A stretch of 24,703 bases of DNA from Clostridiaceae bacterium (GCA_012511525.1 JAAZFW010000099.1:1-24703), one strand, 5' to 3'; counted from the first letter of the stretch, positions 7,853 through 15,848 are shown. Numbers and translations are program-made. Notes: generated from the sequence alone by a model not told the origin.

Positions 7853-8320
7853 ATGCGCTGTCCCTTTTGCGGACACGATGAGGACAAGGTGATCGATTCC
7901 CGTCCGGCGGACGATGGTGCGGCGATCCGCCGCCGCCGTGAATGCATCAACTGCGGGAACCGTTTCACGACCTATGAAAAAATTGAGAACCTGCCTTTGA
8001 TGGTGATCAAGAAAGACGGTTCGCGCCAGCCGTTCAACCGGGACAAGCTGATTTCCGGCATCATGAAAAGCTGCGAAAAGCGTCCGGTGTCGACCGAGCA
8101 GATCGAATCGCTGGTCGATGCCATCGAGAGCCGATACCAGAACAGCCTCAAGCGGGAGGTCCAGTCCAGGGAAATCGGCGAGCAAGTCATGGAAGGGCTG
8201 AAGCAAATCGACGAGGTCGCCTATGTTCGCTTCGCCTCTGTCTACCGCCAGTTCAAGGATGTCAGCTCATTCCTGCACGAACTCAACGAAATTCTTGGCA
8301 AGCAGGAGGAGATCCGCTGA
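7853..8320 (+). CDS. nrdR: Transcriptional repressor NrdR
   Basis: Zinc and ATP/dATP-binding repressor of ribonucleotide reductase genes. The 155-residue protein has the usual length and layout: a zinc ribbon with Cys3, Cys6, Cys31 and Cys34, including the arginine-rich RRRREC segment thought to contact DNA, followed by an ATP-cone domain (about 49-139) that starts at VIKKDGSRQPFNRDKL. The ribosome site GAGGAGGTGA (about 7839-7848) is well placed. The stop TGA shares one base with the ATG of the response regulator (TGATG), so the two are probably co-translated. No ribonucleotide reductase gene and no recognisable NrdR box is in the window. In the 65-base gap from ftsZ only a small mismatched hairpin (7803-7825) without a U-run is seen. 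Confidence 0.96.
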   Translation: MRCPFCGHDEDKVIDSRPADDGAAIRRRRECINCGNRFTTYEKIENLPLMVIKKDGSRQPFNRDKLISGIMKSCEKRPVSTEQIESLVDAIESRYQNSLKREVQSREIGEQVMEGLKQIDEVAYVRFASVYRQFKDVSSFLHELNEILGKQEEIR

Positions 8321-9030
8321 TGAAAAAAGCACTCATCGTCGACGACGACCCCAACATCAGTGAACTGCTGCGCCTTTATTTCGATAAGGACGGTTTTGCC
8401 GTCATCACGTGCCTCGACGGTGAGAAGGCGGTCGAGACCTTCAACCAGGCCAATCCGGATGTCGTCATATTGGACCTGATGCTGCCCGGACGCGACGGCT
8501 ACGACATCATGCGCGACATCCGGCGCTCGTCCGATGTTCCGATCCTCATGCTGACCGCCCGCGGCGATACGCTGGACAAGGTCGTCGGCCTGGAACTGGG
8601 CGCGGACGATTACATCCAGAAACCCTTTGAGCCCAAAGAACTGATGGCGCGCGTCAAGGCTGTGCTGCGCCGCTATGAGAGCGGCCAGGAACCTAAATTC
8701 GTCCCCGGTGCGCGGGAGGGCGGCGAGGTGGCTGACTACCCTGGTTTGCGCGTCGACAAATCGCGCTACACGGTCAGCGTCAACGAACGGGAACTCGAGA
8801 TGCCGCCCAAGGAGCTTGAACTCCTTTTTTTCCTCGCCACGCACCCCAATCGCGTTTTTACGCGCGAGCAGCTGCTGGAAAATGTTTGGGGCTATGACTT
8901 CTATGGCGAGTCGCGCACGGTCGATGTCCACATCAAGCGCATTCGCGAAAAGCTCGAAGCGGCCGGACCGCATCCGTCCTGGTCGATCAAGACCGTCTGG
9001 AGCGTCGGCTACAAATTCGAGACGGCCTGA
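8320..9030 (+). CDS. OmpR/PhoB-family response regulator
   Basis: DNA-binding response regulator, predicted partner of the kinase that follows. The receiver domain (about 1-118) has the acidic pocket VDDD (7-10), phospho-acceptor Asp52 in ILDLMLPGRDGYD, Thr79 in MLTARG and Lys101 in DYIQKPF. After a linker, the C-terminal winged helix (about 140-234) has the family segments PPKELELLFFLATHPNRVF and SRTVDVHIKRIREKLE, and ends KTVWSVGYKFE. A strong ribosome site (CAGGAGGAGA, 8303-8312) lies inside the end of nrdR. The receiver and wing resemble the PhoP/WalR group, but that is too general to give a gene name. Targets are unknown; the HtrA-like gene two positions downstream is a candidate. Confidence 0.96.
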   Translation: MKKALIVDDDPNISELLRLYFDKDGFAVITCLDGEKAVETFNQANPDVVILDLMLPGRDGYDIMRDIRRSSDVPILMLTARGDTLDKVVGLELGADDYIQKPFEPKELMARVKAVLRRYESGQEPKFVPGAREGGEVADYPGLRVDKSRYTVSVNERELEMPPKELELLFFLATHPNRVFTREQLLENVWGYDFYGESRTVDVHIKRIREKLEAAGPHPSWSIKTVWSVGYKFETA

Positions 9031-9039
9031 CACGAAGCG

Positions 9040-10545
9040 ATGGCAAGGCGCTTGTTTTCCCGGTCCTTCTATGTACGGACGATCGTCCAGCTGACATTGG
9101 CCATCCTGGTTGTTTTTTTGGTTCTCAGCCTGGTTTACTACGCCATCGTGTCGCGCAACAGCATGCGCCAGCAAGCAAACAAACTGCTCAACGCAGCCCA
9201 GGCCATCTCCAGCGCCATTGCGATCAACCTCAGTGCCGACGGCGATATCGAGAACCCGCAGGTGAACAGCTTTGTGAATTTCACCGCCCGTTCCAGCGGC
9301 GCGATCGTCTGGATTATCAATTTCAGGGGCGAGATCATCCTGCAGACCGGTTTGCCGGCGGTGGTGCGCGAACGGCTGGAACGATCCGAGCGCGGTTATT
9401 TCGTCCTGCCCGATGAATTCCTGGCAGCGAAAAGCAGCGGCACCTCCGGCATGACCCAGGGCGGTGACTTTTCCGGCCTGCTGGCCGACAGCGGGGCCTA
9501 CTGGCTGTCGGCGGCCTACCCGGTTCCAACCGGGAATTTCGGCTACCGCGGCGAAATACAGCTGCACATGCAGACGCAGGACGTCAATTTTACCGCTTTC
9601 CTGATGACCAACGGCCTGATCGTGTCATTTCTGGTCGCGTTCGCCACCGCGCTTGTGATCAACGGCATCATCTCGCGCAACATCACCCGCCCGATCCGCC
9701 TGCTCTCCGAAGCGGCCGAGAAGGTGACCCGCGGCGATCTGAGCGCTCGGGTCGAACTGCCGAAAAAGGCGCCTGGACGGCTGCAGGGTTTGGTGACCGA
9801 TGACCTGACCGGCCTGGTCGAGACAATGAACAGCATGATGGACAAGTTGGCCAACCAGGAACGCGACCGCAAGGACTTCATCTCCAGCGTCTCCCATGAC
9901 CTGCGCACCCCGATCACCACGATCCGCGGTTTTGTCGAGGGCATGCTCGACGGGACGATCCCGCCGGAACGATCGCCGCACTACCTGGAGATCGTTAAGC
10001 AGGAGGTTTTGCGTCTTCAGACCTTGGTCAACACGATGTTCGAGGGCACCGTTCTGGAAAGCGCACAAAAGATCAACCAGACGGTTTTCGACATCAACCA
10101 GGTTATCAAGGAAGATATCATCGGTCTGGAGTCGTTGCTGTCCGAAAAGCGGCTCGACGTCCAGACGGAATTTCTAAATGACGACAACGGCAGACTGCTC
10201 GTCCTCGGCGACCGCGAGGCGATCAGCCGGGTCGTATACAACATCGTGTCCAATGCCATCCATTACACGCCTGACGACGGCATCATCGCCCTGACGACGC
10301 GCAAATCAGACCGCCCCAAGGAGATTGAAGTCGTTATCGACGATTCAGGCCCGGGCATTCCTGAACAGGAATACCCGTATATCTTCGACCGCTTCTATAA
10401 AGTCGACAAGTCACGCACGTCCAAGGGATCCGGACTGGGGCTTTATATCTGCCGCACCATCCTGGCCGCCCACGGCCAGAAAATCCGGGTGGCGCGCAGC
10501 GATCTCGGCGGGGCCCGTTTCATTTTCACGTTGCAAAGCCCCTGA
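9040..10545 (+). CDS. HAMP-domain sensor histidine kinase
   Basis: Membrane sensor kinase, predicted to phosphorylate the response regulator nine bases upstream. Layout: basic N-terminus, membrane helix 1 (about 15-36), extracytoplasmic sensor region of about 150 residues (37-186) with no family I recognise, membrane helix 2 (about 187-210), HAMP (about 209-270), then directly the dimerisation/phospho-acceptor domain with His286 in SSVSHDLRTPITTIRG. There is no PAS domain between HAMP and the acceptor, which argues against a canonical WalK. The ATPase domain has the N box (NIVSNAIHYTPDDG, Asn405), G1 box DDSGPGIPE (434-442), F box FDRFYKVDKSRT and G2 box GSGLGLYICR. All catalytic motifs are intact. 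The ribosome site is weak, consistent with coupling. Confidence 0.95.
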   Translation: MARRLFSRSFYVRTIVQLTLAILVVFLVLSLVYYAIVSRNSMRQQANKLLNAAQAISSAIAINLSADGDIENPQVNSFVNFTARSSGAIVWIINFRGEIILQTGLPAVVRERLERSERGYFVLPDEFLAAKSSGTSGMTQGGDFSGLLADSGAYWLSAAYPVPTGNFGYRGEIQLHMQTQDVNFTAFLMTNGLIVSFLVAFATALVINGIISRNITRPIRLLSEAAEKVTRGDLSARVELPKKAPGRLQGLVTDDLTGLVETMNSMMDKLANQERDRKDFISSVSHDLRTPITTIRGFVEGMLDGTIPPERSPHYLEIVKQEVLRLQTLVNTMFEGTVLESAQKINQTVFDINQVIKEDIIGLESLLSEKRLDVQTEFLNDDNGRLLVLGDREAISRVVYNIVSNAIHYTPDDGIIALTTRKSDRPKEIEVVIDDSGPGIPEQEYPYIFDRFYKVDKSRTSKGSGLGLYICRTILAAHGQKIRVARSDLGGARFIFTLQSP

Positions 10546-10581
10546 TGGCGCCTTGTTCATAGTGCATTCACTTTTTTTCGC

Positions 10582-10602
10582 TAGAATGGAAAGTACCTTT
10601 CC
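10582..10602 (+). promoter_or_regulatory. Candidate promoter -10 and perfect inverted repeat before the HtrA-like gene
   Basis: A T-rich tract (10572-10578) leads to a -10-like TAGAAT (10582-10587) with no convincing -35. Immediately after it, GGAAAG (10588-10593) and CTTTCC (10597-10602) form a perfect inverted repeat around TAC, where transcription would begin. It may be an operator or an mRNA hairpin just upstream of the ribosome site. Confidence 0.35.
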
Positions 10603-10619
10603 GGATGGGAGGATTTTTG

Positions 10620-11954
10620 TTGAAGACCAAAACAAAATGGATCGCGGGCCTGTTCGTCTTGCTGCTGCTTTCAGCGATCGCATCCTCGCTTTTAACCGCC
10701 GCGGTATTGCTCCGTTTTATCCGAACCGGCCGGACCTGGCCCTGCCTGGCCCAGGTTACCGGCCTGGACAGCTTGAGAATCGTCTCACAGAGCACGGAAC
10801 CGTCTGCGACGGGCGGAACCGAACGGACCCCGACACCCAAGCCAAGCGCGACGCCTACCCCCCGGCCGACAACGACTCCGTCACCCAGCCCGACACCTGA
10901 GCCGAGCGCGAGTCCGACGCCATCACCGACGCCATCGATGCATAACGCATCGGAGACGCTGGCGTTGTGGCAAACCCAGCGGCTGGTTCAGCAGATCTAC
11001 GACATGATCGAGCCGTCTGTAGTCGGGATTCGGGTCGAGGTGCCCGCCAGCGGTGCCCAGACCACCCGAACCAACGAGGCCAGCGGCCTGATCATCGACA
11101 ACCAGGGGACTGTTGTGACCAGTGCCTCAGTCCTGTCGATCGCCCTGGACAGATCGGGCAACCTGCTGCCGGCGGCGCAAGTCCTTGTGTTCCTGAACGG
11201 CTCCGACAGCCCTGTCACGGGGCGTGTCGTCGGCCGCGACATTGTGACCGGGCTGGCCGTGATCGACCTTTCAGAGGAGTCCGGCAAGCGGATTTTCCAG
11301 CCGGCGCGGCTTTCCGGCAGCTCGGACATTCGGGTCGGGCAGATGATCCTGAGCGTCGGCTTCCCCGATCTTCTCAATGAGGCCGGCAACCTTTCCAGCG
11401 GCCTGATCAGCGCGGTTAAGCGCAGCGTCGTCCTGGAGAACGGCACCGAGGTCCAGATGATCATGACGGATCTGCCGTCTGCCGGGTTTTGTACCGGCGC
11501 CCCGCTGCTCAATTTGCAGGGCGAGGTGATCGGCCTGGCCAACTGCGGCCTGGCCCGCGAATCATATGACACGCAGATCTATGCGCTGCCGACCAGCGCC
11601 ATGCTGGCTGTCGCGCGGGATATTGTGCGCGACAGCGAGCATGCCGAGGCCAAAGCCTGGCTCGGTCTGACTGTGCTCAAGCAGGACAGCTTCCTGGAAC
11701 TGCAGCGTCTGTACCGATTCCCGGACGGCCTTTATGTCAGCAGCGTGGTCGCGGACAGCCCGGCTTACGCGGCCGACGTGCGCAAAGGCGACATCATCAC
11801 GGCGATCAATGACCAGCCGGTTCTGGACGCGGCGGAGCTGAGCGCCCTGCTCAAGGATGCCGAGCCTGGAACGGCGCTTCGCCTCAGCGTTTTCCGGAAG
11901 GCGGACAGCCAGACCCTGGAGATCCTGGTTTATTTGCAGGAGCTGATCCGATGA
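10620..11954 (+). CDS. Membrane-anchored HtrA/DegP-like protein with PDZ domain, catalytic triad lost (pseudoprotease)
   Basis: Start: an in-frame ATG at 10605 overlaps the only ribosome site, GGGAGG (10607-10612), so the TTG at 10620, seven bases after it, is the likelier start (444 aa). Layout: basic cytoplasmic residues, one membrane helix (about 7-33), an extracytoplasmic Thr/Pro/Ser-rich linker (about 70-106), a trypsin-fold domain (about 115-340) and a PDZ domain (about 345-440, with GLYVSSVVADSPAYAADVRKG spanning its core). The fold matches HtrA in detail: ASGLIIDNQG, VVGRDIVTGLAVIDL, SSDIRVGQMILSVGFP and TDLPSAGFCTGAPL align with the HtrA blocks. However, the catalytic His (TNAHV) is Ser170 in TSASV, the Asp (TDLAV) is Gly211, and the Ser (GNSGG) is Thr292 in FCTGA. 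A binding or sensing role is inferred. The stop overlaps nth in an ATGA. Confidence 0.85.
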   Translation: MKTKTKWIAGLFVLLLLSAIASSLLTAAVLLRFIRTGRTWPCLAQVTGLDSLRIVSQSTEPSATGGTERTPTPKPSATPTPRPTTTPSPSPTPEPSASPTPSPTPSMHNASETLALWQTQRLVQQIYDMIEPSVVGIRVEVPASGAQTTRTNEASGLIIDNQGTVVTSASVLSIALDRSGNLLPAAQVLVFLNGSDSPVTGRVVGRDIVTGLAVIDLSEESGKRIFQPARLSGSSDIRVGQMILSVGFPDLLNEAGNLSSGLISAVKRSVVLENGTEVQMIMTDLPSAGFCTGAPLLNLQGEVIGLANCGLARESYDTQIYALPTSAMLAVARDIVRDSEHAEAKAWLGLTVLKQDSFLELQRLYRFPDGLYVSSVVADSPAYAADVRKGDIITAINDQPVLDAAELSALLKDAEPGTALRLSVFRKADSQTLEILVYLQELIR

Positions 11955-12610
11955 TTGATGCCGAACCTTTAAAGCGCGACGGGCTGCGCCGGCAAGGCGC
12001 CGTTGTCATGCGGCTGCTGCGCCAGACTTATCCTCAGGCTGTGTGCACCCTGGACCATGCGGAGCCCTGGCAACTGCTGGTGGCCGCCATCTTGTCGGCT
12101 CAGTGCACCGACGCCAGGGTCAACGTGATCACACCGGCCTTGTTCAGTCATTTCCCCGATGCCCAGGCGATGGCCAAAGCAGACCAGGCCAAGGTCGAAG
12201 AGCTGATCCGCAGCTGCGGGCTTTTCCGCACCAAGGCTCGTTCGATCATCGCCAGCAGCCGGGAGATCGTGGCGCACCATCTCGGCCGGGTGCCGGACAC
12301 GCTCGAGGCTCTGACCTCGCTGCCGGGCGTCGGGCGCAAAATCGCCAACCTGATCCTGGGCGACGCCTACGGCGTACCCGCGATTGTCGTCGACACCCAC
12401 TGCGCCCGCATCTCCGCCCTGATCGGCTTGACAGACCACACGGACCCTGCCCGGGTCGAGAAAGATCTGGCCGAGGTTCTCGATCCGGCCGATTGGATCG
12501 ACTACGGGCACCTGATGGTCGAGCATGGCCGCACCCTGTGCGTGGCTCGCCGGCCTGACTGCGCCAACTGCCCGTTGGCCCCCCATTGCCGTTATGCCGC
12601 CGGATCCTGA
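11951..12610 (+). CDS. nth: Endonuclease III (base-excision DNA glycosylase/AP lyase)
   Basis: Removes oxidised pyrimidines and cleaves at the resulting abasic site. The 219-residue protein has the family length. The helix-hairpin-helix is LPGVGRKIANLILG with catalytic Lys130, followed by VDTHCARIS with catalytic Asp148. The C-terminal [4Fe-4S] ligands are Cys197, Cys204, Cys207 and Cys213 with the standard C-x6-C-x2-C-x5-C spacing. The ATG overlaps the stop of the HtrA-like gene by four bases, which ties expression of this repair enzyme to that membrane protein. The 3' end overlaps recG. Confidence 0.97.
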   Translation: MIDAEPLKRDGLRRQGAVVMRLLRQTYPQAVCTLDHAEPWQLLVAAILSAQCTDARVNVITPALFSHFPDAQAMAKADQAKVEELIRSCGLFRTKARSIIASSREIVAHHLGRVPDTLEALTSLPGVGRKIANLILGDAYGVPAIVVDTHCARISALIGLTDHTDPARVEKDLAEVLDPADWIDYGHLMVEHGRTLCVARRPDCANCPLAPHCRYAAGS

Positions 12611-14717
12611 TCCCAAACCCGTCAGGCAGTTCCTGTGGCAGCAGCCGGTGAAGATGCTGCCGGGTGTCGCCGCGCGCCGGGCCGCCCAATTGCAAAAGCT
12701 GGGCATCGAAACCTGGTTTGACCTGCTGTGCTGGTTCCCCCGCGAATATGAGAACTGGGCCGACCTGGTTCCGCTTTCCGAACTGGCCGACGGGCAAGAG
12801 CAGACGTTCCAGGCCGGCGTACAGCGCAAGCCGAACCTGAGCCGAAAAGGCCGGCTGTCGATGCTGCGCACGGTGCTGGGCGATGGCCATCACACGGTAT
12901 CGGCCATCTGGTTCAACCAGCCGTGGCTGTCGGATAAGCTTGAAGTCGGCATGGTTTGCCGCTTCCATGGCCTGGTTAAGCGCAACGGGCGGACCTTCCA
13001 GGTTCAAAACCCCGCGTTCGAAGCGGTCGATAACCCGGATGAGCCCGCGTCTTCGTTCGGCTACCGGCCGATATACCGACTGACCGCCGGCATGACGCAG
13101 GGCGTGATGCGCCAGCTGATCCAGTCTCTTCTTAACCGGACTGCCGACAACCTGCCCGAACCGCTGCCGGCCTGGCTGCGCCGGCGTTACCAGCTGTGCG
13201 CGGCCGATTTTGCCTACAGCCGGATCCACCAGCCCGCTGATGAACACGATATCGCACTGTGCCGCCGCCGGATCGGCTTTGAGGAGCTCTTTTTGCTCCG
13301 CACCGGACTCTGGCTGCTGCGCCGGCATCGCCGCCAGGAAGCCAGCGCGCTGGCGCTGTCGCCCGATGCGGCCGGGCTATCGGCGCTGGATGCGTTTTTG
13401 GAGCGATTGCCCTTCGCGCTGACCGCCGCCCAGCGGCGCTCCTGGCAAGAAATTATGGCCGATCTCGGCCGGCCGCACCCGATGAACCGGCTGCTCCAGG
13501 GCGATGTCGGGTCTGGTAAAACGGTGGTCGCGGCCCTGGCCATGCTTGCGTGCAGCCTGGGCGGTGCCCAGTCGGCCTTGATGGCGCCCACCTCGATCCT
13601 GGCGCGCCAGCACCACCAGACCCTGTGCCGAATCCTTGAAGGGAGCGCACCGGCTCCGGCCTTGTTGACCGGCGCCACCCGTGCCGCCGAGAAACGTGAA
13701 ATTTTATCGGGGCTGGCCGACGGCAGCATCCGGATGGTGGTCGGCACGCACGCCCTGCTGGAAGACGTGGTCGTTTTCCAGCGCCTGGCCCTGACGATCA
13801 CCGACGAACAGCATCGCTTTGGGGTCGGCCAGCGCCGCCGCCTGGGCCAGCTGCAGGAAGATGAGGGCAAGCTCCAACCGCATGTGCTGGTGATGTCCGC
13901 CACACCGATCCCGCGTTCACTCGCCCTGGTGCTCTACGGCGACATGGATGTCTCCCTGATCGACGAGCTGCCGCCAGGCCGGAGCCCGGTGGCCACCTAT
14001 ACCGCCGCCGGCCGCGACCGGCCCCGGGTCGAGCAGCTGATGCGCCGTACGGTCGCTGAAGGGCGCCAGGTCTATGTCGTCTGCCCGATGATCGAGGAGC
14101 AGGAGGCGCTGGACCTCGAATCCGTCACGGCGGTCTACAACCGCCTGGCCCAACAGGTTTTTCCCGAGTTCAAGGTCGGCCTGCTGCACGGCGCGCTGCG
14201 TCAGGCCGTCAAGGACGAGGTCATGGACCAGTTCATGGCCAACCATCTGCAGATCCTGGTCAGCACGACGGTCATAGAGGTCGGGGTCGACAACCCCAAC
14301 GCCACCTTGATGGTGATCGAAAACGCGGAGCGGTTCGGACTGGCCCAGCTGCACCAGCTGCGCGGCCGGATCGGGCGCGGCGCGCACCGATCCCTGTGTG
14401 TCCTGATCAGCGACAGCAGCGACGATCTGGGCCGCAAACGGCTCAAGGCGATCTGCCATGCCGCCGACGGTTTTGCCGTTGCCGAACAGGATCTGCAGCT
14501 GCGCGGCCCAGGTGATTTTTTCGGTACACGCCAGCACGGGTTGCCGCCGCTGCGGATGGCCAACCTGTACCGGGACACGGCCCTGATGCACGACGTACAG
14601 GAGGGGCTGCAAGCCATGATCCAGGAAGACCCCGATCTGCAAAATCCGGAGCACAGCCGCCTGCGCGCGCTGATCGTCAGCCGCTATCCGGAGGTGTTCC
14701 GGAACATCGGGCTGTAG
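12594..14717 (+). CDS. recG: ATP-dependent DNA helicase RecG
   Basis: Branched-DNA translocase that remodels stalled forks and recombination intermediates. I choose ATG 12594 (707 aa, 17-base overlap with nth); the longer frame from 12525 adds 23 residues that look like translated nth sequence. Neither start has a clear ribosome site. Layout: N-terminal segment with a helix-hairpin-like VKMLPGVAARRAAQLQKLG, the OB-fold wedge domain (about 55-150), then the two helicase domains: Walker A GDVGSGKT (303-310), DEQHRFGVGQ (DEQH at 404-407), MSATPIPRS, and IEVGVDNPNATLMVIENAER leading into QLHQLRGRIGRG. The C-terminus has the RecG-specific RGPGDFFGTRQHGLPPL. All helicase motifs are intact. Confidence 0.96.
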   Translation: MPPDPDPKPVRQFLWQQPVKMLPGVAARRAAQLQKLGIETWFDLLCWFPREYENWADLVPLSELADGQEQTFQAGVQRKPNLSRKGRLSMLRTVLGDGHHTVSAIWFNQPWLSDKLEVGMVCRFHGLVKRNGRTFQVQNPAFEAVDNPDEPASSFGYRPIYRLTAGMTQGVMRQLIQSLLNRTADNLPEPLPAWLRRRYQLCAADFAYSRIHQPADEHDIALCRRRIGFEELFLLRTGLWLLRRHRRQEASALALSPDAAGLSALDAFLERLPFALTAAQRRSWQEIMADLGRPHPMNRLLQGDVGSGKTVVAALAMLACSLGGAQSALMAPTSILARQHHQTLCRILEGSAPAPALLTGATRAAEKREILSGLADGSIRMVVGTHALLEDVVVFQRLALTITDEQHRFGVGQRRRLGQLQEDEGKLQPHVLVMSATPIPRSLALVLYGDMDVSLIDELPPGRSPVATYTAAGRDRPRVEQLMRRTVAEGRQVYVVCPMIEEQEALDLESVTAVYNRLAQQVFPEFKVGLLHGALRQAVKDEVMDQFMANHLQILVSTTVIEVGVDNPNATLMVIENAERFGLAQLHQLRGRIGRGAHRSLCVLISDSSDDLGRKRLKAICHAADGFAVAEQDLQLRGPGDFFGTRQHGLPPLRMANLYRDTALMHDVQEGLQAMIQEDPDLQNPEHSRLRALIVSRYPEVFRNIGL

Positions 14718-14738
14718 CCGGGCCGGGGAGGGAAGACG

Positions 14739-15299
14739 ATGCCACGCATTATTTCCGGGACGGCGCGCGGGACGCGCCTGGCAGCCCCGCGGGGCGACAA
14801 GACACGGCCGACGGCGGACCGGGTCAAGGAGGCTTTGTTTTCCATCCTGCAATCTGACTGGCCCGCGGATGGTTTTCTTGATCTGTTCGCCGGAACCGGG
14901 CAGATCGGCCTGGAAGCCGCTTCGCGCGGGGCCGGCCGCGTCGTGCTGGTCGAGAAAGACCAAAACTGCCTTTTGATCATCCGTGAGAACAGCCATCGCG
15001 CGCACCTTGAAACACAGGTCCGCCTGCTGGGGCAGGACGCAGCCCGGGCCCTGGCCGGTCTCTCAGAAAGGTTCGATGTCATTTTCGCCGATCCGCCCTA
15101 TCGACTGGTCCAGGCGGTGTGCGACCGACTCGGCTCTGAGCTGGCCAGGCTGCTGGCACCCGGCGGGCGGCTCATCATCGAGCATGACAGCCGCGACCCG
15201 GCCCCGTCATTTGTAACCAATTTGCAACTTGAGCGATGTTGCCAGTATGGAACGGCAATGCTATCATTTTATAGAAGGGCGCCGGATGGCGCCTCCTGA
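14739..15299 (+). CDS. rsmD: 16S rRNA (guanine966-N2)-methyltransferase RsmD
   Basis: SAM-dependent methyltransferase of small-subunit rRNA. The 186-residue protein begins with the family-typical MPRIISGTARGTRL and RPTADRVKEALFSIL, has the SAM-binding motif DLFAGTGQIGLEAASRG (48-64) and the catalytic DPPY (118-121). A good ribosome site (GGGGAGGGA, about 14724-14732) is seven bases or so from the ATG, 21 bases after recG. The last hundred bases of the gene are noticeably more AT-rich than the rest and contain a promoter-like sequence and a hairpin (listed separately). The pair rsmD-coaD is a common arrangement in Gram-positive bacteria. Confidence 0.95.
   Translation: MPRIISGTARGTRLAAPRGDKTRPTADRVKEALFSILQSDWPADGFLDLFAGTGQIGLEAASRGAGRVVLVEKDQNCLLIIRENSHRAHLETQVRLLGQDAARALAGLSERFDVIFADPPYRLVQAVCDRLGSELARLLAPGGRLIIEHDSRDPAPSFVTNLQLERCCQYGTAMLSFYRRAPDGAS
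15239..15267 (+). promoter_or_regulatory. Probable coaD promoter within the 3' end of rsmD
   Basis: TTGCCA (15239-15244) and TATCAT (15262-15267) are separated by 17 bases, each one base from consensus. The site lies in a local AT-rich stretch of the rsmD coding region and would start transcription near 15274, just before coaD. Confidence 0.5.
15278..15293 (+). other. GC hairpin between the internal promoter and coaD
   Basis: GGCGCC (15278-15283) and GGCGCC (15288-15293) form a six-base-pair stem with a GGAT loop at the very end of rsmD. No U-run follows, so it is not an intrinsic terminator; it would sit at the 5' end of an mRNA started at the adjacent promoter. Confidence 0.4.
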
Positions 15300-15331
15300 T
15301 GCTGTGCCGACAGGAGAGAGGCGGTGATGTG

Positions 15332-15838
15332 GTGCGCACCATGATCTACCCCGGTACGTTTGATCCACTGACAAACGGACACCTGGACATTGTCCGCCGC
15401 GCCGTCCGCCTGTGTGACCGGCTCATCGTCGCGGTCCTGGTCAACAGCGCCAAGCAAACGGCCTTCAGCGCGGCAGAACGGAAAGCGATGATCCAAACGG
15501 TCCTGCAGGATCTGAGGACGGTCGAAGTCGTCCATTTTGACGGTCTGCTGGTCGACCTTTATCGCCGCGAGGGCGCCTGTGCCGTTGTACGCGGGCTGCG
15601 CAGCGAGTCTGATTTTCGCTTCGAAGCTGAGATGGCAGCGGCCAACAAGCTGCTGCTTCCGAGCTACGAGACATGCCTTCTGCCTTGCCGCATCGACCTG
15701 GCTTTCACGAGTTCGTCGATTGTCCGGGAAGTCGCGTCTTACGGAGGCGATATATCCGGCATGGTGCCGTCGGCATTGATCGAAAAGATCTGCGAGCGGT
15801 TCGCCGCCAGGAACAGCCAACAAAGACCGGAGGGGTGA
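15332..15838 (+). CDS. coaD: Phosphopantetheine adenylyltransferase (CoaD)
   Basis: Catalyses the penultimate step of coenzyme A synthesis. The protein contains MIYPGTFDPLTNGHLDIV with the nucleotidyltransferase T/HxGH motif (TNGH), GLRSESDFRFEAEMA, and the C-terminal FTSSSIVREVASYGG segment, all standard for CoaD. Start choice: the longest frame (ATG 15299) overlaps the rsmD stop but its ribosome site would be internal; GGAGAGAGG (15312-15320) fits the GTG codons at 15329 or 15332, and 15332 gives 168 aa with the usual few residues before YPGTFDP. ATG 15341 is also possible. Confidence 0.94.
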   Translation: MRTMIYPGTFDPLTNGHLDIVRRAVRLCDRLIVAVLVNSAKQTAFSAAERKAMIQTVLQDLRTVEVVHFDGLLVDLYRREGACAVVRGLRSESDFRFEAEMAAANKLLLPSYETCLLPCRIDLAFTSSSIVREVASYGGDISGMVPSALIEKICERFAARNSQQRPEG

Positions 15839-15848
15839 CTGAACCGCC

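Noticed and set aside
12525..12593. Longer RecG start overlapping nth by 86 bases
   Set aside because: The added residues are a frame-shifted reading of the nth iron-sulfur coding region and do not resemble a RecG N-terminus.
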